The notes: a model not told the origin generated them from the sequence alone. DNA of 64,000 nt from Nocardiopsis flavescens (GCF_900141985.1 NZ_FQZK01000001.1:124001-188000); one strand, 5' to 3'; shown: positions 55,145 through 63,290, counted from the first letter of the stretch. Numbers and translations: made by a program.

Positions 55145-55453
55145 ATGTTCTCGGAGGCGGAGTTGCTGACGGTGTTCCGGGCCCTGTCCAACCCGGCCCG
55201 CCGCCAGATGCTGGTGTGGCTCAAGGAGCCGATGGGCTTCCCCGGACAGGAGCCCGGCGACGTCGAGATCGGCGTCTGCGTGACCGACATCCAGCGGCGC
55301 GCGGGCCTGGGGCAGTCGACCACCTCGCAGTACCTGGCCATGCTGCGGCGGGCGGGACTCGTCGTCGCCACCCGGCGGGGCAAGTGGACCTACTACCGCC
55401 GCGACGAGGCTAACATCGCCCGCCTCCTGGAGACCCTGGGCGACGTGTTCTGA
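55145..55453 (+). CDS. ArsR family transcriptional regulator
   Basis: A 102-residue winged-helix repressor: MFSEAELLTVFRALSNPARR then QMLVWLKEP, ICVTDIQRRAGLGQSTTSQY region with the recognition helix QSTTSQYLAMLRRAGLVVAT, and TYYRRDEANIARLLETLG. The insert between the first helix and the HTH holds a single Cys (GVCVTD), too little for a classical metal site, so the inducer may be an organic electrophile acting on that Cys. ATG 55145 is preferred (TACGAT lies six bases upstream; leaderless); an ATG at 55121 would overlap the operator. It is divergent from oxidoreductase C, its probable target. Confidence 0.85.
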   Translation: MFSEAELLTVFRALSNPARRQMLVWLKEPMGFPGQEPGDVEIGVCVTDIQRRAGLGQSTTSQYLAMLRRAGLVVATRRGKWTYYRRDEANIARLLETLGDVF

Positions 55454-55492
55454 ACCCCGGCGCGGCCCGGGGCGGTGCGCGCCCGCCACCCC

Positions 55493-55558
55493 CTCCGGCC
55501 ACCGCCGTCCACCCCCCCCGGGCGGCCCGCCCGGGGGGGTGGACGGCGGTGGCCGGAG
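55493..55558. terminator. Very long bidirectional hairpin between convergent genes
   Basis: Arms of about 26 bases: the left begins CTCCGGCCACCGCCGTCC (55493-55510) and ends in a C-run; the right is its complement ending GGACGGCGGTGGCCGGAG (at 55541-55558). One base is unpaired in the C/G run. It lies between the ArsR gene (ends 55453) and the SDR gene (ends 55672). Confidence 0.85.
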
Positions 55559-55671
55559 CGGTGCATGCCCGCGAGGGGCCCCGGGCCGGAGCGCCCGCGG
55601 ATCGAACGCCCGGCGGGCCGGAGCGCCTGACGTGGGCCCGGACGCGGGCGGACAGCGGCCCGCGGGCCCGC

Positions 55672-56424
55672 TCAGACCTGGTTCACACCGCCGTCGACGT
55701 AGACGTTGGACCCCACGACGTAGCCGCTCTCCGGCGAGGCGAGGAACGCCACCGCCGCGGCGACCTCCTCGGACTCCCCCATGCGGCCCTTGACCACGAT
55801 GGCGGCGGCGTTCTCCTTGGCGGCCCGCATGTTCTCCTCGCCGCCCAGGACGGCGGTGTTCCCGGGGGTGTCGATCATGCCCGGCGAGACCACGTTGACC
55901 CGGATGCCGCGGCCCTTGAGCTCGGTGGACCAGGTCCGCGCGAACGACCGGACGGCCGCCTTGGACGCGGCGTAGGCGCCGAACGCGTCCAGGCCGCGGT
56001 CGGCGGCCGTGGAACCGGTCAGGACGACCGAGGCCCCGTTGTTGAGCAGCGGGAGCGCCTTCTGCACGGTGAACAGCGTGCCGCGGACGTTGACCGCGAA
56101 GGTCGCGTCGAAGTGCTCCTCGGTGGTCTGCTCCAGGGTCGCGAACGCACCGATCGCCGCGTTGGCGACGAGGACGTCCAGCCCCCTCCCCCGCGCCCGG
56201 ACCGCGTCGTAGAGCCGGTCCAGGTCGGCCGGGACGGCGATGTCGCCGGCCACGGCCGTGACCCGGTCCGGCCCGACGGCCTCCACGGCCGCCTCCAGCT
56301 CCGGTCTGCGCCGCCCGGTGATGAAGACGTACGCGCCCTCGTCCGCCAGCCGTACGGCGGTGGCCAGGCCGATGCCGGTGCTGCCGCCGGTGACCACCGC
56401 TGTCCTGTCGTCGAGCCGTCCCAT
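55672..56424 (-). CDS. Short-chain dehydrogenase/reductase (SDR) near AraC regulator
   Basis: A 250-residue classical SDR. AVVTGGSTGIGLATAVRLAD (about 9-28), GRRRPELEAA after strand 2 (NADP preference), VANAAIGAFATLEQTTEE, catalytic Ser in VVLTGSTAADRG, and YAASKAAVRSFARTW with the Tyr-x-x-x-Lys pair (about 150-154). The C-terminal ending VVGSNVYVDGGVNQV is typical of beta-ketoacyl-reductase-like SDRs. The ATG at 56422-56424 is divergent from an AraC regulator (56553), which probably controls it through the AT-rich 130-base gap. Substrate unknown. Confidence 0.9.
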   Translation of the reverse strand: MGRLDDRTAVVTGGSTGIGLATAVRLADEGAYVFITGRRRPELEAAVEAVGPDRVTAVAGDIAVPADLDRLYDAVRARGRGLDVLVANAAIGAFATLEQTTEEHFDATFAVNVRGTLFTVQKALPLLNNGASVVLTGSTAADRGLDAFGAYAASKAAVRSFARTWSTELKGRGIRVNVVSPGMIDTPGNTAVLGGEENMRAAKENAAAIVVKGRMGESEEVAAAVAFLASPESGYVVGSNVYVDGGVNQV

Positions 56425-56552
56425 GGGAGTGCCTCCGTACTCGTGCGCGCCGGTCCGTACCGGCCCGCTCCACCCCCGATCATGCTGCGGCGAGCGAGTA
56501 CTATCCATAACGCAAGATCCACGATTCTTTATCGAGAGTCCAGGAGGATGTG

Positions 56553-57506
56553 GTGCTGGGTTTCCGTGATCCCGTCGCCGACGCGATCGGCCTGCTCCGG
56601 CCCCGCACGACGATCGGGCCGAGCGTGCGGGCGACCGGGGAGTGGGCGGCCCGCTTCGACGGGTGCGCGCACGTCAAGATCGGCCTCGTCGTGCGCGGAT
56701 CGTGCTGGCTGACCCTCCGGGGGCGCGAGCCCGTGCCGCTGGAGAAGGGCGACTACTACCTGCTGGGCGCCCCCGGGCCGTACGTGCTGTCCGGCTCGCC
56801 CGGCGCGGACCCGGGCACGGCGGTGCCGGTGCGGGAGAGCGCCGTGGACGGGGTAGCGCGCCTGGGCCCCGAGGCCGAGGACGACACCTACGTGTGCGAC
56901 GGGCGGTTCACCTTCGAGGACGCCAACGCCTCGGTCCTGACCGACGTCCTGCCCGATCTGGTGGTCATCCGCGCCGACGACCGGCGCGGCAGGCACCTGG
57001 CGCTCGTGAGCGAACTGCTGGTCGGCGAGCTGGACGCCGCGGCGGTGGGCGGCCCGCTGGTCCTCAACCACCTGGGGCAGATCATGCTCGTCCACATGCT
57101 CCGCGCCCACGCGGACCGCGACGACACCACCGCCGGCTGGCTCTGCGCGCTCACCGACGACGCCGTCGGCGCGGCCCTGCGCGCCCTGCACGCGGACGTG
57201 GCGCGCCCCTGGACGCTCAGGGAGCTGGCCGACACCGCCCACATGTCGCGCTCGGCGTTCGCCCAGGCCTTCCGGTCCCGGGTCGGGATGCCGCCGCTGG
57301 AGTACCTGGTCCAGTGGCGCATGGGCCTGGCCCGCGACGCGCTGCGCCACGGGACGCTGTCGATCTCCGAGCTGGCCTCGGCGACCGGGTACGGGTCCGA
57401 GAGCGCGTTCAGCACGGCGTTCCGCCGCGTGGTCGGGGTCTCCCCCGCGAAGTTCCGCGCCGGGGAGCGGGCCGCGGCCCGGGAGCCGGAGCATCTGACC
57501 GCCTGA
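56553..57506 (+). CDS. AraC family regulator with cupin-like sensor
   Basis: A 317-residue regulator. The N-terminal part (about 1-170) is of the AraC_binding_2/cupin_6 type with HVKIGLVVRGSCWLTLRGRE and LEKGDYYLLGAPGPYVLSGS; the C-terminal HTH pair reads TLRELADTAHMSRSAFAQAF and ISELASATGYGSESAFSTAF, followed by VGVSPAKFRAGE. Start is uncertain between GTG 56550 and 56553; AGGAGG at 56542-56547 favours 56553 (five-base spacing). It is divergent from the SDR gene, its likely target, and is followed by 312 bases without a gene. Ligand unknown. Confidence 0.88.
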   Translation: MLGFRDPVADAIGLLRPRTTIGPSVRATGEWAARFDGCAHVKIGLVVRGSCWLTLRGREPVPLEKGDYYLLGAPGPYVLSGSPGADPGTAVPVRESAVDGVARLGPEAEDDTYVCDGRFTFEDANASVLTDVLPDLVVIRADDRRGRHLALVSELLVGELDAAAVGGPLVLNHLGQIMLVHMLRAHADRDDTTAGWLCALTDDAVGAALRALHADVARPWTLRELADTAHMSRSAFAQAFRSRVGMPPLEYLVQWRMGLARDALRHGTLSISELASATGYGSESAFSTAFRRVVGVSPAKFRAGERAAAREPEHLTA

Positions 57507-57818
57507 ACCGCCGCCAGGTCCCCGTCCTTCCGGCGCGCCGGGGGCGGTCTCCGCCGGCTCGCGGCACACGGGTGGCGGGTCCCCGCCCCGCCGCCCCCGG
57601 GAGCGCACGGCCCCGGAGGGCCGGCCGGGCGCGGAGCCGCCGCTCCGTGAGTACGGCCCCCGCCCCGGGCCGGGACCCCCGAACGCCGCCCCTGTCGACG
57701 GGCTCGACGGACCCGTGCGCGCGGTCCCGCGCTCCCCGGCCGGCGGAAGGGGCCGCGCTCCCGGTTCGGGGCCCTCCCGAACACCGTCCCGCGGGCCGCG
57801 GCCGGCGGCACCGGTCCG
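57507..57818. other. Gap between AraC and TetR genes
   Basis: No gene or distinct hairpin is supported; the stretch is GC-rich and its open frames are low-complexity. It lies between the 3' ends of the convergent AraC and TetR genes. Confidence 0.5.
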
Positions 57819-58448
57819 TCAGGTCCGCGTGGGCGGCGCGCTCATCGCCGCGGCCAGGAACGTGACCGCCCAGTGCCGGGCCGCCTCGCCCGTGTCCGGG
57901 GACGGGCAGTCCGGGGCGGGCCGCTGGTGGACCTCGACGCGGTCCACGGCCGTCACGGCGAGCACCCCCCGGATCCGGAACCACAGCTCCTCCGGCGAGA
58001 GGGCGGGCAGTGCGCGCGCGAAGGCGGCCAGGTAGCGCTCGCGAACCGCGTCCTGGTCCGCACCGGCCCAGCCGCGCACCTCCTCGGCCGGGTCGCTGAG
58101 GATCATCACGATCAGCCGGGACCTGCGGGCGCCGCCCTCGTCGCCGGCGGGCATCCCGTCGAACAGCGGCCCCGCGAACGCCTCCACCAGCTCGGCGACC
58201 CCGGGCTCCGCGGTCCCGGCCAGCAGCCGGTCGAGCCCGGCGGACTGGGCGGCGATGATGGGCTCGACCACCCGCCGGGCGACCGCGGACATGAGTTCCG
58301 CCTTCGACCCGAAGTGGTAACCGACGGCGGCCAGGTTCGCCCCGGCGCGGTCGGTGATCGCGCGGACCGAGGTGCCGCGGTAGCCGCGCTCGGCGAAGAG
58401 GTGCTCGGCCGCGTCGAGGATCTGGGTGCGGGTGTCAGGTGGTGCCAT
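57819..58448 (-). CDS. TetR/AcrR family regulator (divergent from ketopantoate reductase-like gene)
   Basis: A 209-residue repressor. The HTH reads TQILDAAEHLFAERGYRGTS then VRAITDRAGANLAAVGYHFG, and SKAELMSAVARRVVEPI opens the ligand-binding core. The C-terminal domain is of the TetR_C_36-like type (LRIRGVLAVTAVDRVEVHQR cut to its middle). It is divergent from the 2-dehydropantoate reductase-like gene at 58519; a perfect palindrome CGTTTGA-T-TCAAACG (58467-58481) and a degenerate copy (58484-58498) lie in the 70-base gap, so it likely represses itself and that gene. Inducer unknown. Confidence 0.9.
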   Translation of the reverse strand: MAPPDTRTQILDAAEHLFAERGYRGTSVRAITDRAGANLAAVGYHFGSKAELMSAVARRVVEPIIAAQSAGLDRLLAGTAEPGVAELVEAFAGPLFDGMPAGDEGGARRSRLIVMILSDPAEEVRGWAGADQDAVRERYLAAFARALPALSPEELWFRIRGVLAVTAVDRVEVHQRPAPDCPSPDTGEAARHWAVTFLAAAMSAPPTRT

Positions 58449-58466
58449 GCCTGCGTACACTACAGA

Positions 58467-58498
58467 CGTTTGATTCAAACGAACGTATGATTTAAACG
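58467..58498. promoter_or_regulatory. TetR operator pair in the divergent promoter
   Basis: Perfect palindrome CGTTTGA-T-TCAAACG at 58467-58481 and a degenerate copy CGTATGA-T-TTAAACG at 58484-58498. A third CGTACG core follows at 58501. This is AT-rich DNA in a GC-rich setting, as expected for a TetR-controlled promoter. Confidence 0.8.
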
Positions 58499-58518
58499 AA
58501 CGTACGAAAAAGGTGGCC

Positions 58519-59391
58519 ATGAGAATACTCGTCTACGGTGCCGGGGTCCTCGGCAGCGTGTTCGCCGCCCGCCTGCACGAGGCCGGGCACGACGTCGCCC
58601 TCCTCGCCCGGGGCGCCCGCCTGGCCGCCCTGCGCCGGCACGGCGTGCAGCTCGCCCAGGAGGACGGCCCGGCCGTCCGGCGGGTACCGGTCCCGGTGGT
58701 CGAGCACCCGGACGGCGGGTACGACCTGACCGCGGTCCTGGTCCGGGCCCACCAGGCGGACGCGGTGCTGGAGTCGCTCGCCGGCCTCGACGGCGACGTG
58801 CTGTTCCTGCACCACTGGGCGGGCGGCCCGGAGGCGCTGGGCGCGGTGATCGGACACGAGCGGGTGCTGCTCGGCTTCGGCACCGCCGGCGGCACGATGG
58901 ACGGCGACGTGGTCCGCCACCGCGCCCCCGGTCTCCTCACCCGCCGGGTCGCGATGCCGATCGGCGAGCCCGACGGCCGGACCACCCCGCGGCTGGAGCG
59001 CATCGCGCGGACGCTCCGCGCCGCCGGGGTCAACACCAGGATCGAGCCGAGGATGGACGCCTGGCTCACGTCGCACGCCGCGTTCGCGGTGCCGCTCGGG
59101 CAGGCGGTGCACGCGGCGGGCGGCCCGGTGGCGCTGTCCCGGGACCCGGACGCGGTCCGCGCCATGGTGCGCCTCATGCGGCGGAGCCTGGCCGACCTGC
59201 CCGCGCCGCCGGTGCCCCGCGGGCTCGCCGCGCTGCACACCCTGCCGGAGGGCCTGCTCGTGGGCGTGCTGCGGCGCTTCCTGCGGAGCCGGACGGCCGT
59301 GCACAGCGGCCTCAGCAACACCTCGCCCTCGGAGGCGGCCGAACTCGCGCGGCTGGCCGAGCAGCTCGGCGCCCGCACGCGGGCCCGGTAG
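58519..59391 (+). CDS. Ketopantoate reductase-like (ApbA/PanE family) oxidoreductase
   Basis: A 290-residue NADP(H) enzyme. N-terminal Rossmann MRILVYGAGVLGSVFAARLH, followed by LLARGARLAALRRHGVQL (ribose-binding Arg in ARGARLAAL), the middle HHWAGGPEALGAVIG and the C-terminal helical part SHAAFAVPLGQAVHAAGGP. The usual PanE catalytic region (K176 and E256-type residues in E. coli) is not clearly preserved, and the family has many members with no pantothenate role, so a different substrate is likely. ATG 58519 follows AAAGG; GTG 58513 is in frame but less likely. It is divergent from, and probably repressed by, the TetR regulator. Confidence 0.83.
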   Translation: MRILVYGAGVLGSVFAARLHEAGHDVALLARGARLAALRRHGVQLAQEDGPAVRRVPVPVVEHPDGGYDLTAVLVRAHQADAVLESLAGLDGDVLFLHHWAGGPEALGAVIGHERVLLGFGTAGGTMDGDVVRHRAPGLLTRRVAMPIGEPDGRTTPRLERIARTLRAAGVNTRIEPRMDAWLTSHAAFAVPLGQAVHAAGGPVALSRDPDAVRAMVRLMRRSLADLPAPPVPRGLAALHTLPEGLLVGVLRRFLRSRTAVHSGLSNTSPSEAAELARLAEQLGARTRAR

Positions 59392-59699
59392 GCGGCGGGC
59401 AGCCCCGCCCCCTTGTCCTTCCACGCCCGCGGGCGGGCGCGGGGTCCGCCCGCCGCCTACCGTCCGGGACCACCGGAGATCGGGCCCGCCGCCCCCCGCG
59501 GCCGTGGAAGACCCCTGTGGCGGGGGCGTTGCGGCCCTCCCGGGGAGCGGCCGGCGGGGAACCCTGCCACCATGGCCGGGAGCCCGCGCCGCCCCGGGAG
59601 GGGTGCGGAACGTCGGAGGGACCCGCCAAGGTGGCGGTGGCCGTCCTCGCCGCCCCCGGGCGGACGCCCCACCACACCCCGACACGAGGGAGACCCCCC
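59392..59699. other. Gap between reductase and hypothetical protein genes
   Basis: No gene is supported. The sequence is GC-rich; some frames cross it without protein character. The promoter and ribosome site (CGAGGGAGACC) of the gene at 59700 lie at the right end. No terminator-like stem is obvious here. Confidence 0.5.
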
Positions 59700-60383
59700 A
59701 TGCCCGGCCACCTCACCCCGGCCCGCTTCGTCGACCTCTACGACCTGGGCGCCAGACCGCACCTCCTCCCCTACCGCGCCTCCGTCGGCGACCGGCGGCG
59801 CCGGGAGTGGCTGATCGACGCCGGGCTCCTCGCCGCGTGCGACCCCCTCGACCGCGGCTACGCCTTCCGCATCACGGAGGCGGGTCTGGCCGCCCTGCGC
59901 GAGCACCTGGACTTCCTGGAGGAGCGCGAGTCCCAGGGGCTTGCGCACCGCTCCGGGAACGAGTACGGCATCCAGCGCGGGGTCCTGGCCTCCCGTGCCG
60001 GGCTGGACGCGGCCCTGGCGCGGCGCGCCAGGGGCGAGGCCGCGCCCGTGGAGGCGGCGGGCATCGAGTGGTGGGCCGGGCAGGGGACACCGGCGTGGGA
60101 GGGCTCCCCGCCCGAGGTGCTCGGGGCGGTGGCCGTGCTGCGGGCGGCCGGGCACGCGCCCATGGACTGGACGGCGGTGGGGGGACCCCGGGGCTTCTAC
60201 GTGGAGCAGCGCGGGCCGCTCCTGTACGTCTACCACGGTGAGGGCCTGCGCTCGCAGCGGGAGGACGGGGGGTGGTTCACCGCGCAGGTCCGCGCCTACG
60301 CGGACGCGCTGCGCGCCGCCGGGTGGCGGGTGGACACGGACACGGGCCGGTGCGCGCACGTACGGGCGCCCGGCTCCGGCTGA
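59700..60383 (+). CDS. Hypothetical protein, 227 residues
   Basis: Unrecognised soluble protein. The N-terminal part resembles a winged-helix outline: LTPARFVDLYDLGARPHLLP, REWLIDAGLLAACDPLDRGY and RITEAGLAALREHLDFLEER, then TPAWEGSPPEVLGAVAVLRA and PRGFYVEQRGPLLYVYHGEG. Cysteines are rare and there is no signal peptide. ATG 59700 follows GGGAG by ten bases. It is not clearly linked to neighbours; codon use is typical of the genome, so it is a real gene by composition. A small DNA- or ligand-binding role is only a guess. Confidence 0.7.
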   Translation: MPGHLTPARFVDLYDLGARPHLLPYRASVGDRRRREWLIDAGLLAACDPLDRGYAFRITEAGLAALREHLDFLEERESQGLAHRSGNEYGIQRGVLASRAGLDAALARRARGEAAPVEAAGIEWWAGQGTPAWEGSPPEVLGAVAVLRAAGHAPMDWTAVGGPRGFYVEQRGPLLYVYHGEGLRSQREDGGWFTAQVRAYADALRAAGWRVDTDTGRCAHVRAPGSG

Positions 60384-60389
60384 AGGCGC

Positions 60390-60415
60390 GCACGGCCCCC
60401 GGCCGGGGGCCGTGC
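60390..60415 (+). terminator. 26-bp perfect palindrome after the hypothetical gene
   Basis: GCACGGCCCCCGG (60390-60402) is the exact complement of 60403-60415. It starts seven bases after the stop at 60383 and probably ends that transcript; the next gene starts at 60598. Confidence 0.7.
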
Positions 60416-60597
60416 CGCAGCCGGCACTTCGCGCCGTGGTCCGCCTTCTCCGACCGGCGGGCGCGTCCCCGGCGCTTCCCGGGTGAGGGCCCTCACCCCC
60501 GGCCGGGGATACCCTTCGGACCGCCCGGGTACGCGGCGGCCGACGGCGACGCCGTCGACCTCCGAGACGATCGACACGTCTGAACAGGAGCGGTGCG

Positions 60598-61071
60598 ATG
60601 CGCGCGACCGACGCCCCCGACGGGTCCGTGAGCCTGGGCATGTCCCGGGCCGAGGCGACCGTGCTGCACGAGCTGATCGCCTTCGCGGAGTTCGCCCACG
60701 ACCTGACCGAGATCGCACCGGAGCGCCCGGTCGAGCAGAAGGTGCTGTCCGACGTACAGCAGGCGCTCGCGCCGCTCATCCCGGGCCTGGGCACCGCCGG
60801 CTACCAGGCCGCGCTCGACCGCGCCTACGCCGCCGTCGACCCGGGCCCCTTCCGGTCCGCCACGCCGCACGGCACAGGGCGGGACGGTGCCCCCGGCGCG
60901 GCGGACGGGCGCGGGACCGCCCGCGAACTCGCCGCCGTGATCGCGCGGGAGATCGAGGCGCGGCTCGGGGTGGAGCGCCCGGTCGGCGAGATGCCCGCCC
61001 TGATCGCCGACGCGGTCGTGGACGCCTTCCGCGTCGAGCGCGTCGACCGGGCCGCCCCGCGGGCCGACTGA
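60598..61071 (+). CDS. Hypothetical protein, 157 residues
   Basis: Unrecognised protein. It has an N-terminal helix-rich half (MSRAEATVLHELIAFAEFAH, DLTEIAPERPVEQKVLSDVQ, QALAPLIPGL) and, after a low-complexity Gly/Ala/Asp linker (about 95-115), a second helical part RELAAVIAREIEARLGVERP then GEMPALIADAVVDAFRVERV. ATG 60598 follows AGGAG. It is 128 bases upstream of nothing but the rsgA leader region, so it is not clearly in that operon. Function unknown. Confidence 0.65.
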   Translation: MRATDAPDGSVSLGMSRAEATVLHELIAFAEFAHDLTEIAPERPVEQKVLSDVQQALAPLIPGLGTAGYQAALDRAYAAVDPGPFRSATPHGTGRDGAPGAADGRGTARELAAVIAREIEARLGVERPVGEMPALIADAVVDAFRVERVDRAAPRAD

Positions 61072-61177
61072 CCCCGGGCCGCCGGAACCGGTGCGCCCGC
61101 CGAGACCGCCCGGAGCAGGGGGCGGCGAGGCCGGGAAGGGCACCGCCGGAAGGACCCACCGCCCGGCACCTGCATGC

Positions 61178-61183
61178 TAGAAT
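61178..61183 (+). promoter_or_regulatory. Candidate -10 of the rsgA leader transcript
   Basis: TAGAAT at 61178-61183, in the AT-richest patch between 61072 and 61239. No convincing -35 is seen at 16-19 bp. The leader ORF starts 56 bases further on. Confidence 0.35.
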
Positions 61184-61238
61184 CCGCGGAGCAGAGACGA
61201 CCCGGTCGACTGCGGGACCAGAAGTGGGAGGTGAGTTG

Positions 61239-61310
61239 ATGTCTGCGGTGAAGGCCGCTGCCCTGTGCAGCGCCCGTCGGACCATCCTCACGTCCCGGGC
61301 CCCGGTCTGA
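61239..61310 (+). CDS. Leader ORF upstream of rsgA, 23 codons
   Basis: ATG 61239 to TGA 61308-61310 encodes a 23-residue peptide: MSAVKAAALCSARRTILTS then RAPV. The strong ribosome site GGGAGGTGA sits at ideal spacing, better than that of rsgA itself (AAGGG before TTG 61401). Between the leader stop and rsgA are 90 bases with an extra GGAGG (61350s) and a GGGGCCCC-TTTT run at 61373-61384. This arrangement fits a translated regulatory leader for rsgA; a true small protein is the alternative. No earlier description of such a leader at rsgA is known to me. Confidence 0.55.
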   Translation: MSAVKAAALCSARRTILTSRAPV

Positions 61311-61400
61311 CCTGACACCGATCCCCTGTCGGAGCCGTGACGGCCCACAGGAGGCGGATCTCCGTACTCATCGGGGCCCCTTTTCTCAAGGGTCTCTACG

Positions 61401-62498
61401 TTGTCCCACTCTTCACATCCACATCATGCTCAGCCGTACTCCCTCGCGGACTACGGCTGGGACGGGGCGTACGAACGCGCCTTCGCCCCTCACCGCGCCG
61501 ACGGGCTGGTCCCGGCCCGTATCGTCCGGGCCGACCGCGGCTCGTGCGAAGCCGTCACCGACACCGGGACGGTCCGTGCGGACCTCCCCGGTAACGCGGA
61601 CCACGGCGATCCGCAGGCGGCGCCGTGCACCGGTGACTGGGCGGCCCTGCGCCCCGTCGCCGGAGCCGCACCGGTCCTGCACGCCCTACTGGAACGGCGC
61701 ACCGCCCTGGTGCGCGCCTCGGCCTCGCGGACCTCGCACGGCCAGACCCTGGCCGCCAACGTCGACACCGTCGTGGTGGCGGTGTCCCTGGCCGCACCCC
61801 TCAAGGACGGCCGCACCGAGCGCATGCTCGCCCTGGCATGGGAGAGCGGCGCCCGACCGGTCGTGGTCCTGACCAAGGCCGACCTGTGCGCGGACCCGGT
61901 CGCGGCGCAGGCGCAGGTCTCGCAGGTCGCCGCCGGGGTGGACGTGCTGGTCACCAGCGCCGGGACCGGGCAGGGCCTGGACACCCTGTCCGCAGCGCTG
62001 CACGGCACCATCGTGCTCCTGGGCCCCTCCGGGGCGGGCAAGTCCACCCTGGGCAACCGGCTGCTGGGCCAGGACCGGCTGGCCACCGGCGCCGTGCGCG
62101 AGGCGGACGGCAAGGGGCGCCACACCACCTCCAGCCGGGAACTGCTCCCGCTGCCCGGCGGAGGCGTCCTGCTGGACACCCCCGGCCTGCGGGCGATCGG
62201 CCTGCACGACGCCCGGAACGGCCTGGAGCAGGTCTTCGCCGAGATCGAGCACCTCGCGCAGGACTGCCGGTTCACCGACTGCGCCCACGCGGGCGAACCC
62301 GGCTGCGCGGTGCTGGCCGCCGTCGGGCAGGGGCGGCTGCCCCAGCGCAGGCTGGACGGCTACCGCCGGCTGCTCCGGGAGAACGACCACGCCGCCTCCC
62401 GCACCGACGAGCGGCTGCGCGCCGACCGCGAGACCACCAGGAAGGACATCACACGGCACCTGCGTGCCACCTACCGGTTCCGGGGGCGTCAGCGGTGA
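61401..62498 (+). CDS. rsgA: Ribosome small-subunit-dependent GTPase A (RsgA)
   Basis: A 365-residue circularly permuted GTPase that assists 30S subunit maturation. The G motifs come in the order G4-G1-G3: VVVLTKADLC (about 153-162), GPSGAGKST (about 208-216) and DTPGLRAIG, followed by the RsgA zinc finger CRFTDCAHAGEPGC (about 289-302) and a basic C-terminal tail KDITRHLRATYRFRGR. The N-terminal OB part has RIVRADRGSCEAVTD. TTG 61401 follows AAGGG. A 23-codon leader ORF and a T-tailed GC motif lie upstream, suggesting translation-linked control. A GNAT gene follows and may be co-transcribed. Confidence 0.93.
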   Translation: MSHSSHPHHAQPYSLADYGWDGAYERAFAPHRADGLVPARIVRADRGSCEAVTDTGTVRADLPGNADHGDPQAAPCTGDWAALRPVAGAAPVLHALLERRTALVRASASRTSHGQTLAANVDTVVVAVSLAAPLKDGRTERMLALAWESGARPVVVLTKADLCADPVAAQAQVSQVAAGVDVLVTSAGTGQGLDTLSAALHGTIVLLGPSGAGKSTLGNRLLGQDRLATGAVREADGKGRHTTSSRELLPLPGGGVLLDTPGLRAIGLHDARNGLEQVFAEIEHLAQDCRFTDCAHAGEPGCAVLAAVGQGRLPQRRLDGYRRLLRENDHAASRTDERLRADRETTRKDITRHLRATYRFRGRQR

Positions 62499-62698
62499 AG
62501 GACACCGACACCACCCGCCCGGGTGCCGGCGAGGCCCCGGCGGACGCCACCGCGCGCCGCGGGCCCGGGGCCGCCGTCCCACGGCCCGAAAGCGACCGGC
62601 GGGACGCGCACCGGCAGGAGAGCGGCGCGCGACGCCGAGACGGCGGGGACCACACCGCCCACCCGCCCCACCCCGACGACACCACCGAGAACGGAACC

Positions 62699-63208
62699 AT
62701 GACCACCTGGAACGTCCGCACCGAGACCACCGACGACATCCCGGCCATCCGCGACATCCTCCTGGCCGCCTTCCCCACCGGAGCCGAGGCCGACATCGTC
62801 GACGCCCTGCGCGCCGACCCCGGGGCGTGGATCGGGGACCTGTCGATGGTCGCCGCCACCCCGGAGGGCGACCCGGTCGGGTACGCGCTGCTCAGCCGCT
62901 GCCGTGTCGACGGCGCGCCCGCACTGGCCCTGGCCCCGTGCGCGGTGCTGCCCTGCGCCCAGCGCACCGGGGCCGGTTCGGCCGCGATCCGCGCGGCGCT
63001 GGAGGCCGCACGGGCCCGGGGCGAGAACCTCGTCCTCGTCCTGGGCCACGCCGACTACTATCCGCGGTTCGGCTTCGTCCCGGCGTCCCGCTTCGGTATC
63101 CGACCGCCCTTCGACGTGCCCGACGAGGCCATGATGGCCCTGGCCCTGGACGGTGACCGCGCCGTTCCGACCGGCACCATCGGCTACCCCGCCGCGTTCG
63201 GAGTCTGA
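62699..63208 (+). CDS. GNAT family N-acetyltransferase (YhbS-like)
   Basis: A 169-residue acetyltransferase: WNVRTETTDDIPAIRDILLA at the N-terminus, then LSMVAATPEGDPVGYALLSR, the acetyl-CoA motif APCAVLPCAQRTGAGSAAIR around residues 78-97, and LVLGHADYYPRFGFVPASRF through DEAMMALAL, the YhbS-type ending. ATG 62699 is chosen by ENGT-MTT context and the drop in protein character before it; an in-frame GTG at 62495, overlapping the rsgA stop, would add 68 low-complexity residues. It is probably co-transcribed with rsgA. Substrate unknown. Confidence 0.85.
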   Translation: MTTWNVRTETTDDIPAIRDILLAAFPTGAEADIVDALRADPGAWIGDLSMVAATPEGDPVGYALLSRCRVDGAPALALAPCAVLPCAQRTGAGSAAIRAALEAARARGENLVLVLGHADYYPRFGFVPASRFGIRPPFDVPDEAMMALALDGDRAVPTGTIGYPAAFGV

Positions 63209-63214
63209 CCCCTC

Positions 63215-63248
63215 CCCCGTCCCCGGGGGGAGACCTCCGGGGACGGGG
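63215..63248. terminator. Bidirectional terminator hairpin
   Basis: CCCCGTCCCCGG (63215-63226) and CCGGGGACGGGG (63237-63248), perfect 12-bp arms with a 10-nt loop, between the convergent GNAT and CPBP genes. Confidence 0.75.
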
Positions 63249-63290
63249 CCCGCTCCCCAGGCGGCGGCCGAGCGGTGGGAACCGTCGCGG

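Noticed and set aside
62495..62698. 68-residue N-terminal extension of the GNAT protein
   Set aside because: Low-complexity Arg/Ala/Asp text before the conserved domain start; ATG 62699 gives the normal family length.
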